Positions 37,399-46,239 of a stretch of DNA of 64,000 bases are shown here, piece after piece (the first letter of the stretch is position 1; each line of letters begins with the position of its first letter). Both the position numbers and the translations under genes were made by a program. This DNA is from Streptomyces sp. DSM 15324 (lineage in GTDB: Bacteria > Actinomycetota > Actinomycetes > Streptomycetales > Streptomycetaceae). The notes under the pieces are model-generated. The model saw only the letters and a program-made list of their open reading frames with translations. It was not told the origin of the DNA and did no database searches. Location: assembly GCF_001514285.1 (NCBI RefSeq), contig NZ_KQ949030.1:45696-109695 (forward strand). The letters run 5' to 3'.

Positions 37399-38510
37399 CA
37401 CGGGACCCCGACCGTGAGGACCGTGCCGCCGGGCGCGCTGTCGACGGCCACTGTTCCCCCGGCGAGGCGGACCCGCTCGCGCAGGCCGGTCAGTCCGAAC
37501 CCCTCCTCGGCGGCGTCGAATCCGCTGCCGTTGTCGACCACCCGGAGGCGGGCTGCGCGCTCGTCGTAGGCGACGTGAACCCCGATCTCGGTGGCGCCGG
37601 AATGACGGCAGGCGTTGGTCAGCCCCTCCTGCGCGGCCCGGTACAGCACCAGGAGAGGCCGGCGTTCGACGCCCGACATCTCGAGGGTGATGCGGCGGCT
37701 CCCGCCGTCCAGGTGGTGGACGAGGTCGGCGAGCGCCCGGGAGAGGCCGACCGGTTCGGACTCCGACTCGGGGCCCAGGGTGCGCACGGAAGCCCGGACC
37801 TCGTCCAGGGCTCGGTTCGCCGACCAGCGGGCATGCGACACCGCCTGCGCCGAACCCTGCGGATCGATCGAGGCGAACGCCTCGGCCTTCTCCAACTGGA
37901 TACCGATCGCGGTCAGATGGTGGCCGAGGCTGTCGTGGATCTCGCGTGCCAGCCGGTTGCGTTCCCGGGCCGCGGACAGCTCGGCGACCTGGGCGAGGGT
38001 GCCCTCCAGTCGGGCACGCGCCTGCTGCTCGCGGACGGCCACCGCGGCCATCGCGAGGGCCAGGACGACGCCCAGGGCGAACATCAGCAGGTCCGAGATG
38101 TACTCGGCCCGCACCTGCCAGTGCGGAACCCACAGGGTGAACGCCCCCGCCAGCGCCACCACGCAGCCGACACCGAGTCCGACGGCGATGGCGGATCCGT
38201 ACGCGAAGAACGCCAGGAACGGCACGAGCACGAACAACACGCGCGAAAGCCCCGACGCGTCGACGGCCGTGACCGCGCAGAGCAGCAGAGCCCTGACCGC
38301 GAACACCGCGCCCGCCGGGACCCGTCGACCCCGCCACCGCCGCCGATCCAGCCCCCAGTCACGCCCGTCCAGCGCGATCAGGGCACCGAGCAGGGCCGCG
38401 AATCCGGCAGTCCCGGCCCCCGGGCCCGGACCGATCACGGCGTAGTAGACACCCCCGGACAGCACGGCGCCGTACAGGACGCCGGGTATCCAGGGAACGG
38501 GCCGTGACAT
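37395..38510 (-). CDS. sensor histidine kinase, HisKA_3 type
   Basis: The protein has 371 residues. It begins with several membrane spans (WIPGVLYGAVLSGGVYYAVI, LLLCAVTAVDASGL, VLVPFLAFFAYGSAIAVGLG, LLMFALGVVLALAMAAVAV), as in NarL-partner kinases of Streptomyces. The dimerisation/phosphoacceptor helix reads ERNRLAREIHDSLGHHLTAI, with the phosphorylated His in IHDSLGHH. The ATPase end has EGLTNACRHSGATEIGV, RVVDNGSGFD and GLTGLRERVRLAGG. The signal sensed is unknown and there is no large extracellular domain. It lies divergent from the tannase-like gene across a perfect palindrome. Confidence 0.9.
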   Translation of the reverse strand: MSRPVPWIPGVLYGAVLSGGVYYAVIGPGPGAGTAGFAALLGALIALDGRDWGLDRRRWRGRRVPAGAVFAVRALLLCAVTAVDASGLSRVLFVLVPFLAFFAYGSAIAVGLGVGCVVALAGAFTLWVPHWQVRAEYISDLLMFALGVVLALAMAAVAVREQQARARLEGTLAQVAELSAARERNRLAREIHDSLGHHLTAIGIQLEKAEAFASIDPQGSAQAVSHARWSANRALDEVRASVRTLGPESESEPVGLSRALADLVHHLDGGSRRITLEMSGVERRPLLVLYRAAQEGLTNACRHSGATEIGVHVAYDERAARLRVVDNGSGFDAAEEGFGLTGLRERVRLAGGTVAVDSAPGGTVLTVGVPW

Positions 38511-38614
38511 CGGGTCTCCTCAAGGACGCGTGAAGCCTCGAAGGCTCTCCTGCCCGCAGCGTACGCGGCCGCCGCCGCAATCCCGCAGCCGCTCGGAGAA
38601 CCGGTGCGGGATCT

Positions 38615-38640
38615 GGCCGGAGGTCATGTGACCTCCGGCC
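38615..38640. promoter_or_regulatory. 26-bp palindrome in the kinase-hydrolase divergent region
   Basis: GGCCGGAGGTCA (38615-38626) and TGACCTCCGGCC (38629-38640) form a perfect 12-bp inverted repeat with a two-base centre, about 90 bases from the hydrolase start and 105 from the kinase start. It is a candidate operator for the neighbouring regulator. The tight centre argues against a simple terminator hairpin. Confidence 0.5.
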
Positions 38641-38730
38641 ACAGCCGATCCGGCCATCCAGCACTTACCCACGATGACCTGCGATTCCTAGATTTCGAGG
38701 CATCACATTCCCGATCGAGAAGAGGGCGTC

Positions 38731-40014
38731 TTGCTCCGCCACCTCGCCATCACACCGCTGCTGTTCGCCACCGCCCTGAGCGTTCCGGTGGGCGGCGTCG
38801 ACCAGCGGGACCGCTGCTCCGGCGTCCGGGTCCCGGGAGCCGAGTACTCGGTCTCCAGCTGCCTGACCGACCTGACGACGGCAGGAACCACCCTCACCGG
38901 GCACACCGACGAGAAGGACTGGAAGGGACTGCTCGCACAGAACGCGGTCCTGCCGTCCGGGATCCCCGGGGTCCAGGTCGACGGCTACTTCCCCGACACC
39001 TCCACCACCAACACCAACCACGGCTGGAACCACGACAGCCAGTTCGTCATCCGGCTGCCCCAGAACTGGAACGGCGGGCTCGTCGTGGCCGGCCCGCCCG
39101 GGACCCGCGAGCAGTACGCCAACGACCCCATCATCAGCGACCAGGTCCTCGCCAAGGGCTACGCCTATGCCGCGACCGACAAGGGCAACACCGGCGACGA
39201 GCTCTACAGGGACGGCGACCGCCCCGGCGACGCCATCATGGAATGGCACAGCCGGGTGGCCGAGCTCACCGTGGCGGCGAAGAAGGTCACCCGGCGGCAC
39301 TACGGGCGCTCGCCCCGCGTCACGTACGCCGCCGGCCTCTCCGCAGGCGGGTACCTGGTCCGCTGGCAGCTGGAACACTACCCCGAGCTCTACACGGGCG
39401 GCATCGACTGGAACGCCCTCGTCTTCACCAAGGCCGGCGGCCTGCTGGCCACGCTCCCGCCGGCGCTGCGCGCCTACCCCCGCCTGGCCAAGGGCGAGCA
39501 GTCGGCGCACGAGGAGATCATCGCAGCGGGCTACCCGAAGGGGTCCGAGAAGCAGTGGGGCTACCACTACGACAACCAGTGGGACCTGCTGCAGCGCACC
39601 ATCCGCGAGGAGGTCGACCCCGACTACGACGGTGCCCAGCAGGGCGGCACCCCGTTCTGCCCGCCGGGCACCGCGCCCGGCTGCGACACCGACTACGACT
39701 TCGCCTCGCGCCCGGAGTCGGTGCACCGGGCGGTCGAGCGGATCTCGTTGACCGGGAACATCAAGCGCCCGCTGATCAGCATCCAGGGCACGCTCGACGC
39801 GCTGACCCCGCCGGCGACCTTCGGTGACGTGTACGACCGGATGGTCACCGCTGCGGGGAAGGCACCCCTGCACCGCTACGTCCACGTCCCCGGCGGTACC
39901 CACACCGATGGGCTGGTGAGGATCGACAAGGAGTACAAGCCGATGCTCCCGTCCTTCGTCGCGGCGTTCAACGAGCTGGAGGCGTGGGCCCGGCCGACCA
40001 CCCGCTCCCATTGA
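38731..40014 (+). CDS. secreted tannase/feruloyl-esterase-like alpha/beta hydrolase
   Basis: TTG 38731 gives about 427 residues beginning with a short signal peptide (MLRHLAITPLLFATALSVPV). The body has an oxyanion strand LPQNWNGGLVVAGPPGTREQ, then ATDKGNTGDELYRDGDRPGD, the nucleophile GLSAGGYLVRWQ, an acidic loop GTLDALTPPATFG and a C-terminal HVPGGTHTDG histidine. This fits large secreted esterases such as tannases, feruloyl esterases or hydroxybutyrate-oligomer hydrolases. Substrate is not decidable by eye. Its stop codon (40012-40014) is provided by the end of the IS630 element, so the original C-terminus may be altered. The divergent two-component system is a plausible regulator. Confidence 0.75.
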   Translation: MLRHLAITPLLFATALSVPVGGVDQRDRCSGVRVPGAEYSVSSCLTDLTTAGTTLTGHTDEKDWKGLLAQNAVLPSGIPGVQVDGYFPDTSTTNTNHGWNHDSQFVIRLPQNWNGGLVVAGPPGTREQYANDPIISDQVLAKGYAYAATDKGNTGDELYRDGDRPGDAIMEWHSRVAELTVAAKKVTRRHYGRSPRVTYAAGLSAGGYLVRWQLEHYPELYTGGIDWNALVFTKAGGLLATLPPALRAYPRLAKGEQSAHEEIIAAGYPKGSEKQWGYHYDNQWDLLQRTIREEVDPDYDGAQQGGTPFCPPGTAPGCDTDYDFASRPESVHRAVERISLTGNIKRPLISIQGTLDALTPPATFGDVYDRMVTAAGKAPLHRYVHVPGGTHTDGLVRIDKEYKPMLPSFVAAFNELEAWARPTTRSH

Positions 40015-40890
40015 CTCGAAGCGGTAAGGTTCCGGGCTCGTTGATCCAGGCGTGACGGATCTGGTGGGGGACGCGCGGCGCCTGTCGCCGAAGGCTCAGG
40101 AAGCTCTGCGGATGCGGGCGGTTGCGGCGCTTCGGGCGGGCCGGGACCGGCGCGAGGTGGCCGAACTGCGTGGCGTCAGCGTCGAGTCGGTGGCCGACTG
40201 GTGGGTCGCCTGGCCGGCCGGCGGCCGTGAGGCGCTGGTGTCCAGGACCCGTGGCCGGCGGGTGGGCGGCCATCAGGTGCTCGATCCGGACCGGCAGCAG
40301 TGCATCCGGCAGGCTCTGATCGACCACCGACCCGAAGTCCTCCGTCTGGGCGGGCAGTTGTGGACCCGCGCGATCGTCGGCGACCTCATCGCCCTGCTGT
40401 ATCGGGTGCGGCTGACCGAGCAGGGCGTGGGCAAGTACCTCAAGCGCTGGGGGCTGTCGTTCCAGCGGCCGGACAAACGTGCGATCGAGCAGGATCCGGA
40501 GGCGGTCCGCGCCTGGCGGGAGGAGACCTGGCCCGCCATCCGCTCGAAGGCACTGGAGGAACGCGCCGAGGTGCTGTTCGCCGACCAGACCGGCGTTCGC
40601 TCCGACCAGGTGTCCGGCCGGACCTGGGCGCCGTGTGGCCAGACACCGCGTCACCCTGCACCTGCTGCCCGCGTACGCGCCCGAGACCAAACCGGACGAG
40701 CTGGTCAACTCCGACCTGAAACGGACCCTGCTGCCGGCCTCCCGAGCCCGCAACGCCGACCAGCTCGCCGACGAGGTCCGCCGCTTCTTCCGCCGCCGAC
40801 AGAAACAGCCTCACATCGTCCGCGGCTACTTCCAGGGCCCGCACGTCCGCTACATCACCGAGATGCCGGGAATGTAGCGTTTCGGGTCAA
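40011..40890. mobile_element. IS630-family element, internally deleted (copy B)
   Basis: The ends TTGACTCGAAGCGGTAAGG (40011) and, reversed at 40890, TTGACCCGAAACGCTACATT are imperfect inverted repeats. The right end is identical in sequence to the end of copy A at 35945. The element is about 880 bp with one broken transposase gene. Confidence 0.65.
40052..40877 (+). pseudogene. IS630-family transposase with internal deletion
   Basis: The reading starts at or near TDLVGDARRLSPKAQEALRM (GTG 40052) with the paired HTH (REVAELRGVSVESVADWWVA; LTEQGVGKYLKRWG). The first catalytic Asp region follows (EVLFADQTGVRSDQVSGRTW). After TWAPCGQTP at about 40650 roughly 70 residues are missing and the frame shifts. 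The C-terminal LHLLPAYAPETKPDELVNSD continues to MPGM at 40877. The second Asp is lost, so it is inactive. Confidence 0.7.
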
Positions 40891-41215
40891 TACAAAGACC
40901 TCGCCGTCAGTGCCTGCACGCTCCGACGAGGCCTCGACGGCCGCGCCGCCCAAACACGTGGACCACTGGACGCGCCTCCGGGCCGTGACTTGCTCGCCAC
41001 CAGGGTGGAAAGCTGTGTCAGAACCCGTCCCTGTTTCAACACGCGGCGTTCGCGATCATTGGTGCAGGTGAGCATGTTTCATGGGTTGTTTCAAAGCTCC
41101 ACCTGAACCAGCGCGAACCCTCACCTTTCGTCATCCGCCTTGCCTCAACCTTACTCGTCAACACCTGGCTCATCGACGGTGCGCAGGCTACAGCGGGAGT
41201 TGATGCCGAGTTCCT
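40891..41215. other. 325-base stretch with no identifiable gene
   Basis: The reading frames here are short and of shadow composition. I see no promoter motif, repeat or RNA-like structure. Confidence 0.45.
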
Positions 41216-41587
41216 TCATCGCCCGGGAGGGCGGGCCGCCTTCGGAGCGCTCGGTCTTGTAGCCCTTGACCCGCGGTTCGAGAGTGCGTGGGTCGACGGC
41301 TTTTCGGCGGGGGCGCTCCTGGCGTACAGGCCGTCGGGTTCGCTGTTGCGGTCGTGGGGCAGGAGCCAGTAGACGCGGCGGCGGAAGGTGCCCGACGCGC
41401 GCGAGGACTTGGCGTCGGGGCCGAGATTGGCGCAGCCGATCATGCGGCCGTCGCGGCGGTAGGGGGGCTTGCCCTTGCGGGTGGGCAGGCGGTCGATGGC
41501 GATGCGGTCCCAGCGGCGCACGTTCATCGTCCGGTACTCCACCACGCGCTGCAGCTGCTGCGGCACCCGGGGCTGTGTCCGTTTCAC
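41216..41587 (-). pseudogene. unrecognised protein fragment
   Basis: One minus-strand frame keeps plausible protein composition for about 75 residues: QRVVEYRTMNVRRWDRIAID, RLPTRKGKPPYRRDGRMIGC and FRRRVYWLLPHDRNSEPDGL. It then degrades to low-complexity residues. It is basic, rich in Arg/Trp/Tyr and lacks a credible start. I do not recognise the family. It sits between IS630 and an aldo-keto reductase scrap, so it is probably debris. Confidence 0.25.
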
Positions 41588-41640
41588 GCTTTCGGGAGGA
41601 GCGTGCGGACCGGCCGTGACGTTGCCTGGCGGTTACGGCT

Positions 41641-41823
41641 GCGGAGCACGGCGTCAGCCGGCAGCGCATCGCCCTGGCCTGGCTGCCGACCCGCTCCCCG
41701 ATGATGGTCCTTGTGCCCGGAGCCAGCCGCCCGGCCTCCGTCCAGGACTCGGCCCTGGCCGTGCGGGTCCGGCTCGGCACGGCGGAGCTGACGCAGCTTC
41801 AGGCGGCGCTGCCCCGCGTATGA
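41641..41823 (+). pseudogene. aldo/keto reductase, C-terminal fragment
   Basis: The reading AEHGVSRQRIALAWLPTRSP, MMVLVPGASRPASVQDSALA and then VRVRLGTAELTQLQAAL to TGA 41821-41823 matches the last two helices of aldo/keto reductases. The usual forms are QvALAWLLaRSPxxxxIPGT and the closing LTxEExxxL, which form the NADPH 2'-phosphate binding end. Everything upstream is missing. Confidence 0.55.
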
Positions 41824-42005
41824 CGGGCTGCGCACCGGCCGGGCGCCGTCGCGGACACGGTCGACGAGCAGCCGACCGCCATGAATGGGTCAGCCGGGCA
41901 TTGCGGTGGGGCACGAAGACCTCCGTGCGGTGAAGACCCGGCACCTCCACCACACCGGAGGTCCTCGCCTTGATCAGGCCCGCCGGCCGTCGACGAGGCT
42001 CGTGA

Positions 42006-43439
42006 TCAGTGCACCTGGCGCGACGCCGTCGCCGCGGCGGGGCTGAAACGCCACCAGTTCATGTTGAGCAGGTAGCCGCTGCCGCCGGTGAACCGCAGAT
42101 GGAGATCCTGGGTTCCGGTCGCCCCGCTGACCGGGCAGGTCACCGTCGTCCAGCTCTGCCAGCCGCCGGTGTTCGGCACCACGCACCGGCCCACGACGGT
42201 CCCGTTCGGGGAGCCGAGGCGCAGTTCGACGGTGCCGCCGCCGCTGCCCGAGGCCACGCGCGCGGTGAACGAGGACGCGCCCGCTCCGAAGGCCACGCCC
42301 TTGACCTTGATGTAGTCGCCGTTGTCGATCCAGCCGACGTTCATGCCTCCTTCGCCGGCCGGTTCGGTCTCGATTCCCGAACCCCAGGCGATCGTCTCGG
42401 CCTCCTGGCGTACGTACGGGTCGAGCGTGTCGGCCTGGGGTGCGCCGCCGCTCGTCATGTTGATCGTCGGGATCGTGCCGTCGGGCCGGTAGGAGAACCT
42501 CTCCACCGCGACCGAGCGTGTGAAGCCACCGCCGCCCGGGAGCCCGCCGTTGTGGTAGAAGAAGTAGGAACTGCCCTTGAAGTCCACGATGCCGGGGTGG
42601 TTGGTGAAGCTGCCGCCCTGTGTGGGCATCACCGTCCCGCGGTAGGTCCAGGGCCCGGTCGGTCCCGGCGCGGTGGAGTAGGCGATGAACTCCGAGCAGC
42701 ACCGGGCCGCGAACACCAGGTAGTACAGACCGTTCCGCTTGTAGACCCAGGGTCCCTCCTCGTACAGGGTGGGACGGTTGGTGTCACCGGTGCGGGTGCC
42801 GAACCCGGCGGTGGTGAGCGGAATCCTGGTGACGCCGCCGGAGTACGAGGTCATGTCGGTGTTCAGGCGGACGTACGACAGATTCGGGTTGCCCCAGTAC
42901 AGGTAGGCCTGGCCGTCGTCGTCGATGAACACGGTCGGGTCGATCTCGCCGTTCTCCACCAGCGGACGGCCGAGGGCGTCCCGGAACGGGCCGGTGGGAC
43001 TGTCCGACACCGCCACGCCGATGGCCATGCGGCCGGTCGCCCGGTTCTTCACGGGCACGTACCAGTAGAACCGGCCGTTGCGCTGCACCGCCTGGCCCGC
43101 CCACGCGTCGGCGGACGCCCAGCTGAACGTGGTCAGGCTGAGGGGTGAACCGTGGTCGGTCCAGTTGACCATGTCCGCAGAGGACCACACCCTCCAGTCC
43201 TTCATGGTGAAATAGGTGGAGCCGTCCTCGTCGTGGCCGGTGTAGAGGTAGACCCGTCCGTTGTGGACCAGCGGGGCCGGGTCGGCGGTGTAGATGTGCT
43301 GGACGATGGGGTTGTCGGCCCGGGCCGCGGTGGGGTGCACCGCGGCGGGCACGACGGCGAACGCCAGCAGGAGGCCGAGGGTCCAGGCGACTGCCCGGGT
43401 GAGCCTGCTGCTGGGGGTGGAGTTCCGAGCCGTGATCAT
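42006..43439 (-). CDS. secreted GH43-type glycosidase with CBM6-like domain
   Basis: ATG 43439 has GAGG five bases upstream, giving 477 residues. A Sec signal peptide (TRAVAWTLGLLLAFAVVPAA, cleavage near ARA-DN) precedes a five-bladed GH43 propeller. Its three acidic residues are visible in IYTADPAPLVHNG (base), ENGEIDPTVFIDDDG (modulator) and LYEEGPWVYKRNG (acid). From about residue 345 a carbohydrate-binding domain of CBM6 type follows (AETIAWGSGIETEPAGEGGM, VGWIDNGDYIKVK, GYLLNMNWWRF). Expected activity is exo-arabinofuranosidase or beta-xylosidase on arabinoxylan or arabinan side chains. It lies 57 bases downstream of the alpha-galactosidase gene and is probably cotranscribed. Confidence 0.9.
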   Translation of the reverse strand: MITARNSTPSSRLTRAVAWTLGLLLAFAVVPAAVHPTAARADNPIVQHIYTADPAPLVHNGRVYLYTGHDEDGSTYFTMKDWRVWSSADMVNWTDHGSPLSLTTFSWASADAWAGQAVQRNGRFYWYVPVKNRATGRMAIGVAVSDSPTGPFRDALGRPLVENGEIDPTVFIDDDGQAYLYWGNPNLSYVRLNTDMTSYSGGVTRIPLTTAGFGTRTGDTNRPTLYEEGPWVYKRNGLYYLVFAARCCSEFIAYSTAPGPTGPWTYRGTVMPTQGGSFTNHPGIVDFKGSSYFFYHNGGLPGGGGFTRSVAVERFSYRPDGTIPTINMTSGGAPQADTLDPYVRQEAETIAWGSGIETEPAGEGGMNVGWIDNGDYIKVKGVAFGAGASSFTARVASGSGGGTVELRLGSPNGTVVGRCVVPNTGGWQSWTTVTCPVSGATGTQDLHLRFTGGSGYLLNMNWWRFSPAAATASRQVH

Positions 43440-43496
43440 CGTGGCCTCCGAGGAACGCTGACTGGCGGGCGAGCTGGTGACCGGACGCTGGGCTCC

Positions 43497-45143
43497 TCAG
43501 GTGCGGGTCCACTTCTGGGTGCCCTGGCCGGTGCAGCTCCACAGGACCAGCGGGGTCCCGTTGGCGGTGCCGGACCCGTTGGCGTCGAGGCACAGTCCCG
43601 CGTGGACGTTGCGGATCGTTCCGTCGGAGCCGACGGTCCACTTCTGGTTGTTCTGGCCGTTGCAGTTCCAGGTAATGACCCGAGTGCCGTTGGTGGTGCC
43701 CTGGTTGTAGGCGTCCAGGCACTTGTCGCCGAAGACGCGGATCTCACCGTCGGCCCAGGTGGTCCACAGCTGGTTGGCGGCCGAGTGACAGTCCCAGAGC
43801 AGTACGGCGGCACCGGCGGCGGTGGAACCCCTGTCCACGTCCACGCAGCGGCCGGACGCGTTGCCGCGAAGGCGCGCGGTGGTGGCGGCCAGCGGACTGC
43901 CGCCGGTCACCCGGAACGCGGCCACGCCGTGCGCGGGGACGCTCGCGGAGATCTGTCCGGACGTGCTGGACGTGCCGCCGGTCCACAGGTCGGTGAGGGT
44001 GAACGGCCCGCCGGTCAGGCCGACCTGAGCGGCCGTGGTGGTGACCGTCGCCGTGGTCCCTCCCCGGTTGAACAGGCCCACCGCGACCGAGCCGTCGGAC
44101 AGGGGCTTGGCGAAGACCTCGGTGTCGCCGTCGTCGCGGACCCTGCGCCCGCCCGCGCCCAGCGTGTCCTGGTTGACCGCCAGCAGGCGGGGGTTGCGCA
44201 GGATCGCGCTCACGTCGGCGGACATCGAGCGGATGTCGTTGCCGGCCATGAGCGGGGCGCCCATCAGCGCCCACAGGGTGAAGTGGGAGCGGGACTCGGT
44301 CAGTGACAGGCCGGGGCGGCCGACGACCAGCATGTCGGGGTCGTTCCAGTGTCCCGGACCCGACTGCGCGGCCAGCGGCGCGTTGACGTCGAGGACGTTG
44401 CCGACGCCCATGGGGTAGCTGTTGATGTTGCCGTTCTGCCAGATGTCGAGCAGGTCCTCGGTCGTCCGCCACAGGTCGGCGACCTCGCCCCAGTTGTAGG
44501 TGGAGCCGGTGATGGCGTGGAAGCTGTTGGGGTTGATGCTGTAGACGATCGGCCGCCCGGTGGCCCGCAGTGCGTCACGCATCAGGGTGAACCGCGCGAC
44601 CTGCTCGTCGCGTGTGCCGCTGGAGGAGCACCAGTCGTACTTCAGGTAGTCCACGCCCCAGGAGGCGAACGCGGCGGCGTCCTGGGACTCGTGCCCCCTG
44701 CTGCCCGTGGCCCCCGGGTAGGCGCCCGAGGTCTGCGCGCAGGTGCGCTCGCCCGGCACCTGGTAGATGCCGAACTTCAGTCCCTTGCCGTGGATGTAGT
44801 CCCCGAGCGCCTTCATCCCGCTCGGGAACTTGGTGGGGTTGGCCCGCAGGTTGCCCGCCGCGTCGCGCTGCGGGTCGAACCAGCAGTCGTCGACCACCAC
44901 GTACCGGTAACCGGCGTCCCGCATTCCGGAGGACACCATCGCGTCGGCGGCCTGGCGGACCTGCGCCTCGGTGATCCCGCACCCGAAACTGTTCCAGCTG
45001 TTCCAGCCGAGCGGCGGGGTGAGCGCCGGGCTGCCCGGCGCGGCGGAGGCGGTGGAGTGCGCGGAGGCCGTCACCGACGCGGTGACCGACAGCGCGGCGG
45101 CCGCGAGAAGGCGAAGCAGTCGTCCGCCAGGTCGTCTGGGCAC
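43497..45143 (-). CDS. secreted GH27 alpha-galactosidase with CBM13
   Basis: GTG 45143 is chosen because AAAGGAG lies at 45150-45157. A longer frame from 45203 has no ribosome site. The protein has 548 residues. After the signal peptide (LLRLLAAAALSVTASVTASA) comes the GH27 barrel: LTPPLGWNSWNSFGCGI, nucleophile Asp in YLKYDWCSSSG and acid/base in GPGHWNDPDMLVVG. A beta-sandwich follows, then a ricin-type CBM13 (GRCVDVDRGSTAAGA, three QxW-like blocks, ending QKWTRT). It removes terminal alpha-galactose from galactomannan or raffinose-type chains outside the cell. A CGAAATTTCG palindrome lies about 85 bases upstream. Confidence 0.92.
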   Translation of the reverse strand: MPRRPGGRLLRLLAAAALSVTASVTASAHSTASAAPGSPALTPPLGWNSWNSFGCGITEAQVRQAADAMVSSGMRDAGYRYVVVDDCWFDPQRDAAGNLRANPTKFPSGMKALGDYIHGKGLKFGIYQVPGERTCAQTSGAYPGATGSRGHESQDAAAFASWGVDYLKYDWCSSSGTRDEQVARFTLMRDALRATGRPIVYSINPNSFHAITGSTYNWGEVADLWRTTEDLLDIWQNGNINSYPMGVGNVLDVNAPLAAQSGPGHWNDPDMLVVGRPGLSLTESRSHFTLWALMGAPLMAGNDIRSMSADVSAILRNPRLLAVNQDTLGAGGRRVRDDGDTEVFAKPLSDGSVAVGLFNRGGTTATVTTTAAQVGLTGGPFTLTDLWTGGTSSTSGQISASVPAHGVAAFRVTGGSPLAATTARLRGNASGRCVDVDRGSTAAGAAVLLWDCHSAANQLWTTWADGEIRVFGDKCLDAYNQGTTNGTRVITWNCNGQNNQKWTVGSDGTIRNVHAGLCLDANGSGTANGTPLVLWSCTGQGTQKWTRT

Positions 45144-45226
45144 CGGGAGCTCCTTTGACGGGAGGGCGCCATGGCCGGACGACCCCTGGGGTGTCACGTC
45201 CATGACATGCGACGGGCGGGAAGGTT

Positions 45227-45251
45227 CGAAATTTCGGTAATCTTTCGGAAA
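45227..45251. promoter_or_regulatory. CGAAATTTCG palindrome upstream of the alpha-galactosidase
   Basis: A perfect 10-bp palindrome CGAAATTTCG (45227-45236) is followed six bases later by the related CTTTCGGAAA (45242-45251). GAAAnTTTC-type repeats are known repressor targets before xylanolytic genes in Streptomyces. The distance to the start (about 85 bases) suits an operator. Confidence 0.5.
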
Positions 45252-45490
45252 CTCTGCGTGCCACGGATACTAGAGAGGCGCCGGTGCATGTCAACACCCT
45301 CCGCCAGAACCGGCTCCTCCTGCCGTCCAGTAAGACCTGCACGGTGTCGCATCCGCGCCATCCGGTGCTGAACTGCGAGGACGCTACGTCCCGGCGGAGG
45401 CGAATGTTTCGAGACGTCCCACGCATCCTGCGAGCGTCCGACGCTCCCCACTGCTCGCCCGTGCGGGACGCCTCGCCACGTCGGCCTCCG

Positions 45491-45613
45491 TCAGGCGCTG
45501 CAGCGGATGACCAGGCGGGCGGGCAGGATCCGCGGGGTGGGGTCCTCTTTGCTGACGACCGCGACGAGCATGCGCGCCATCTCCCGTCCCAGAGCCGCTG
45601 CGGCGGGCACTCC
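45491..45613 (-). pseudogene. LacI-family repressor, C-terminal fragment
   Basis: The reading AAALGREMARMLVAVVSKED, PTPRILPARLVIRCSA and stop at 45493-45491 matches the last helix-strand of LacI/GalR regulators (xMGxxAxxLLxxxI...Rixlpx.LVvRxS). The rest of the protein is gone. At 45613 the sequence passes directly into a GH6 fragment on the other strand, so two genes were fused tail to middle. Confidence 0.55.
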
Positions 45614-46230
45614 GCCGGCGGAGCCTCCTCGCCCTCCGCCTACGCGACCTGGATCTCCCAGTTCGGCGGCGGGATCGCCGATCGGCCGGCCGTCGTGCTC
45701 CTCGAACCGGACTCCCTCGGGGACTACGGCTGCATGAACCAGGCCCAGATCGCCGAACGCCAGGGCATGCTCACCGGTGCCCTCGCCCAGTTCAGCCGTC
45801 AGGCCCCCAACACCTGGGTGTACCTCGACGCCGGCAACCCGGGGTGGACCAGTGCGGCGACCATGGCCCAGCGCCTCCACGCGGCAGGCCTCCGCCAGGC
45901 GCACGGCTTCTCGCTCAACATCTCCAACTACTTCACCACGGCCGAAAACAGCGCGTACGGAAAGGCCGTCAACAGCGAGCTGCGGGCCCGTTACGGTTCC
46001 ACCAAGCCGTTCGTGGTGGACACCAGCCGCAACGGCAACGGCTCCAACGGCCAGTGGTGCAACCCATCGGGCCGCCGCATCGGCACCCCACCCGGCTGGG
46101 CGGAGGCGCCGAGATGCTTCTGTGGATCAAGGCCCCGGGCGAGTCCGACGGCAACTGCGGCGTCGGAGCCGGCTCCTCGGCCGGACAGTTCCTCCCCGAG
46201 GTCGCGTACAAGATGATCCACGGCTACTGA
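45614..46230 (+). pseudogene. GH6 cellulase/cellobiohydrolase fragment, frameshifted
   Basis: The reading YATWISQFGGGIADRPAVVL, LEPDSLGDYGCMNQAQIAER, TWVYLDAGNPGW, HGFSLNISNYFTTAENSAYG and FVVDTSRNGNGSNGQWCNPS is the middle and C-terminal part of a GH6 catalytic domain. The EPDSL segment and the substrate-binding SRNGNG loop are recognisable. Near 46100 the frame shifts and the end GGGAEMLLWIKAPGESDGNC continues to TGA 46228-46230. The N-terminal third, with the proton donor, and any signal peptide are absent. Confidence 0.75.
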
Positions 46231-46239
46231 ATCCGGGAC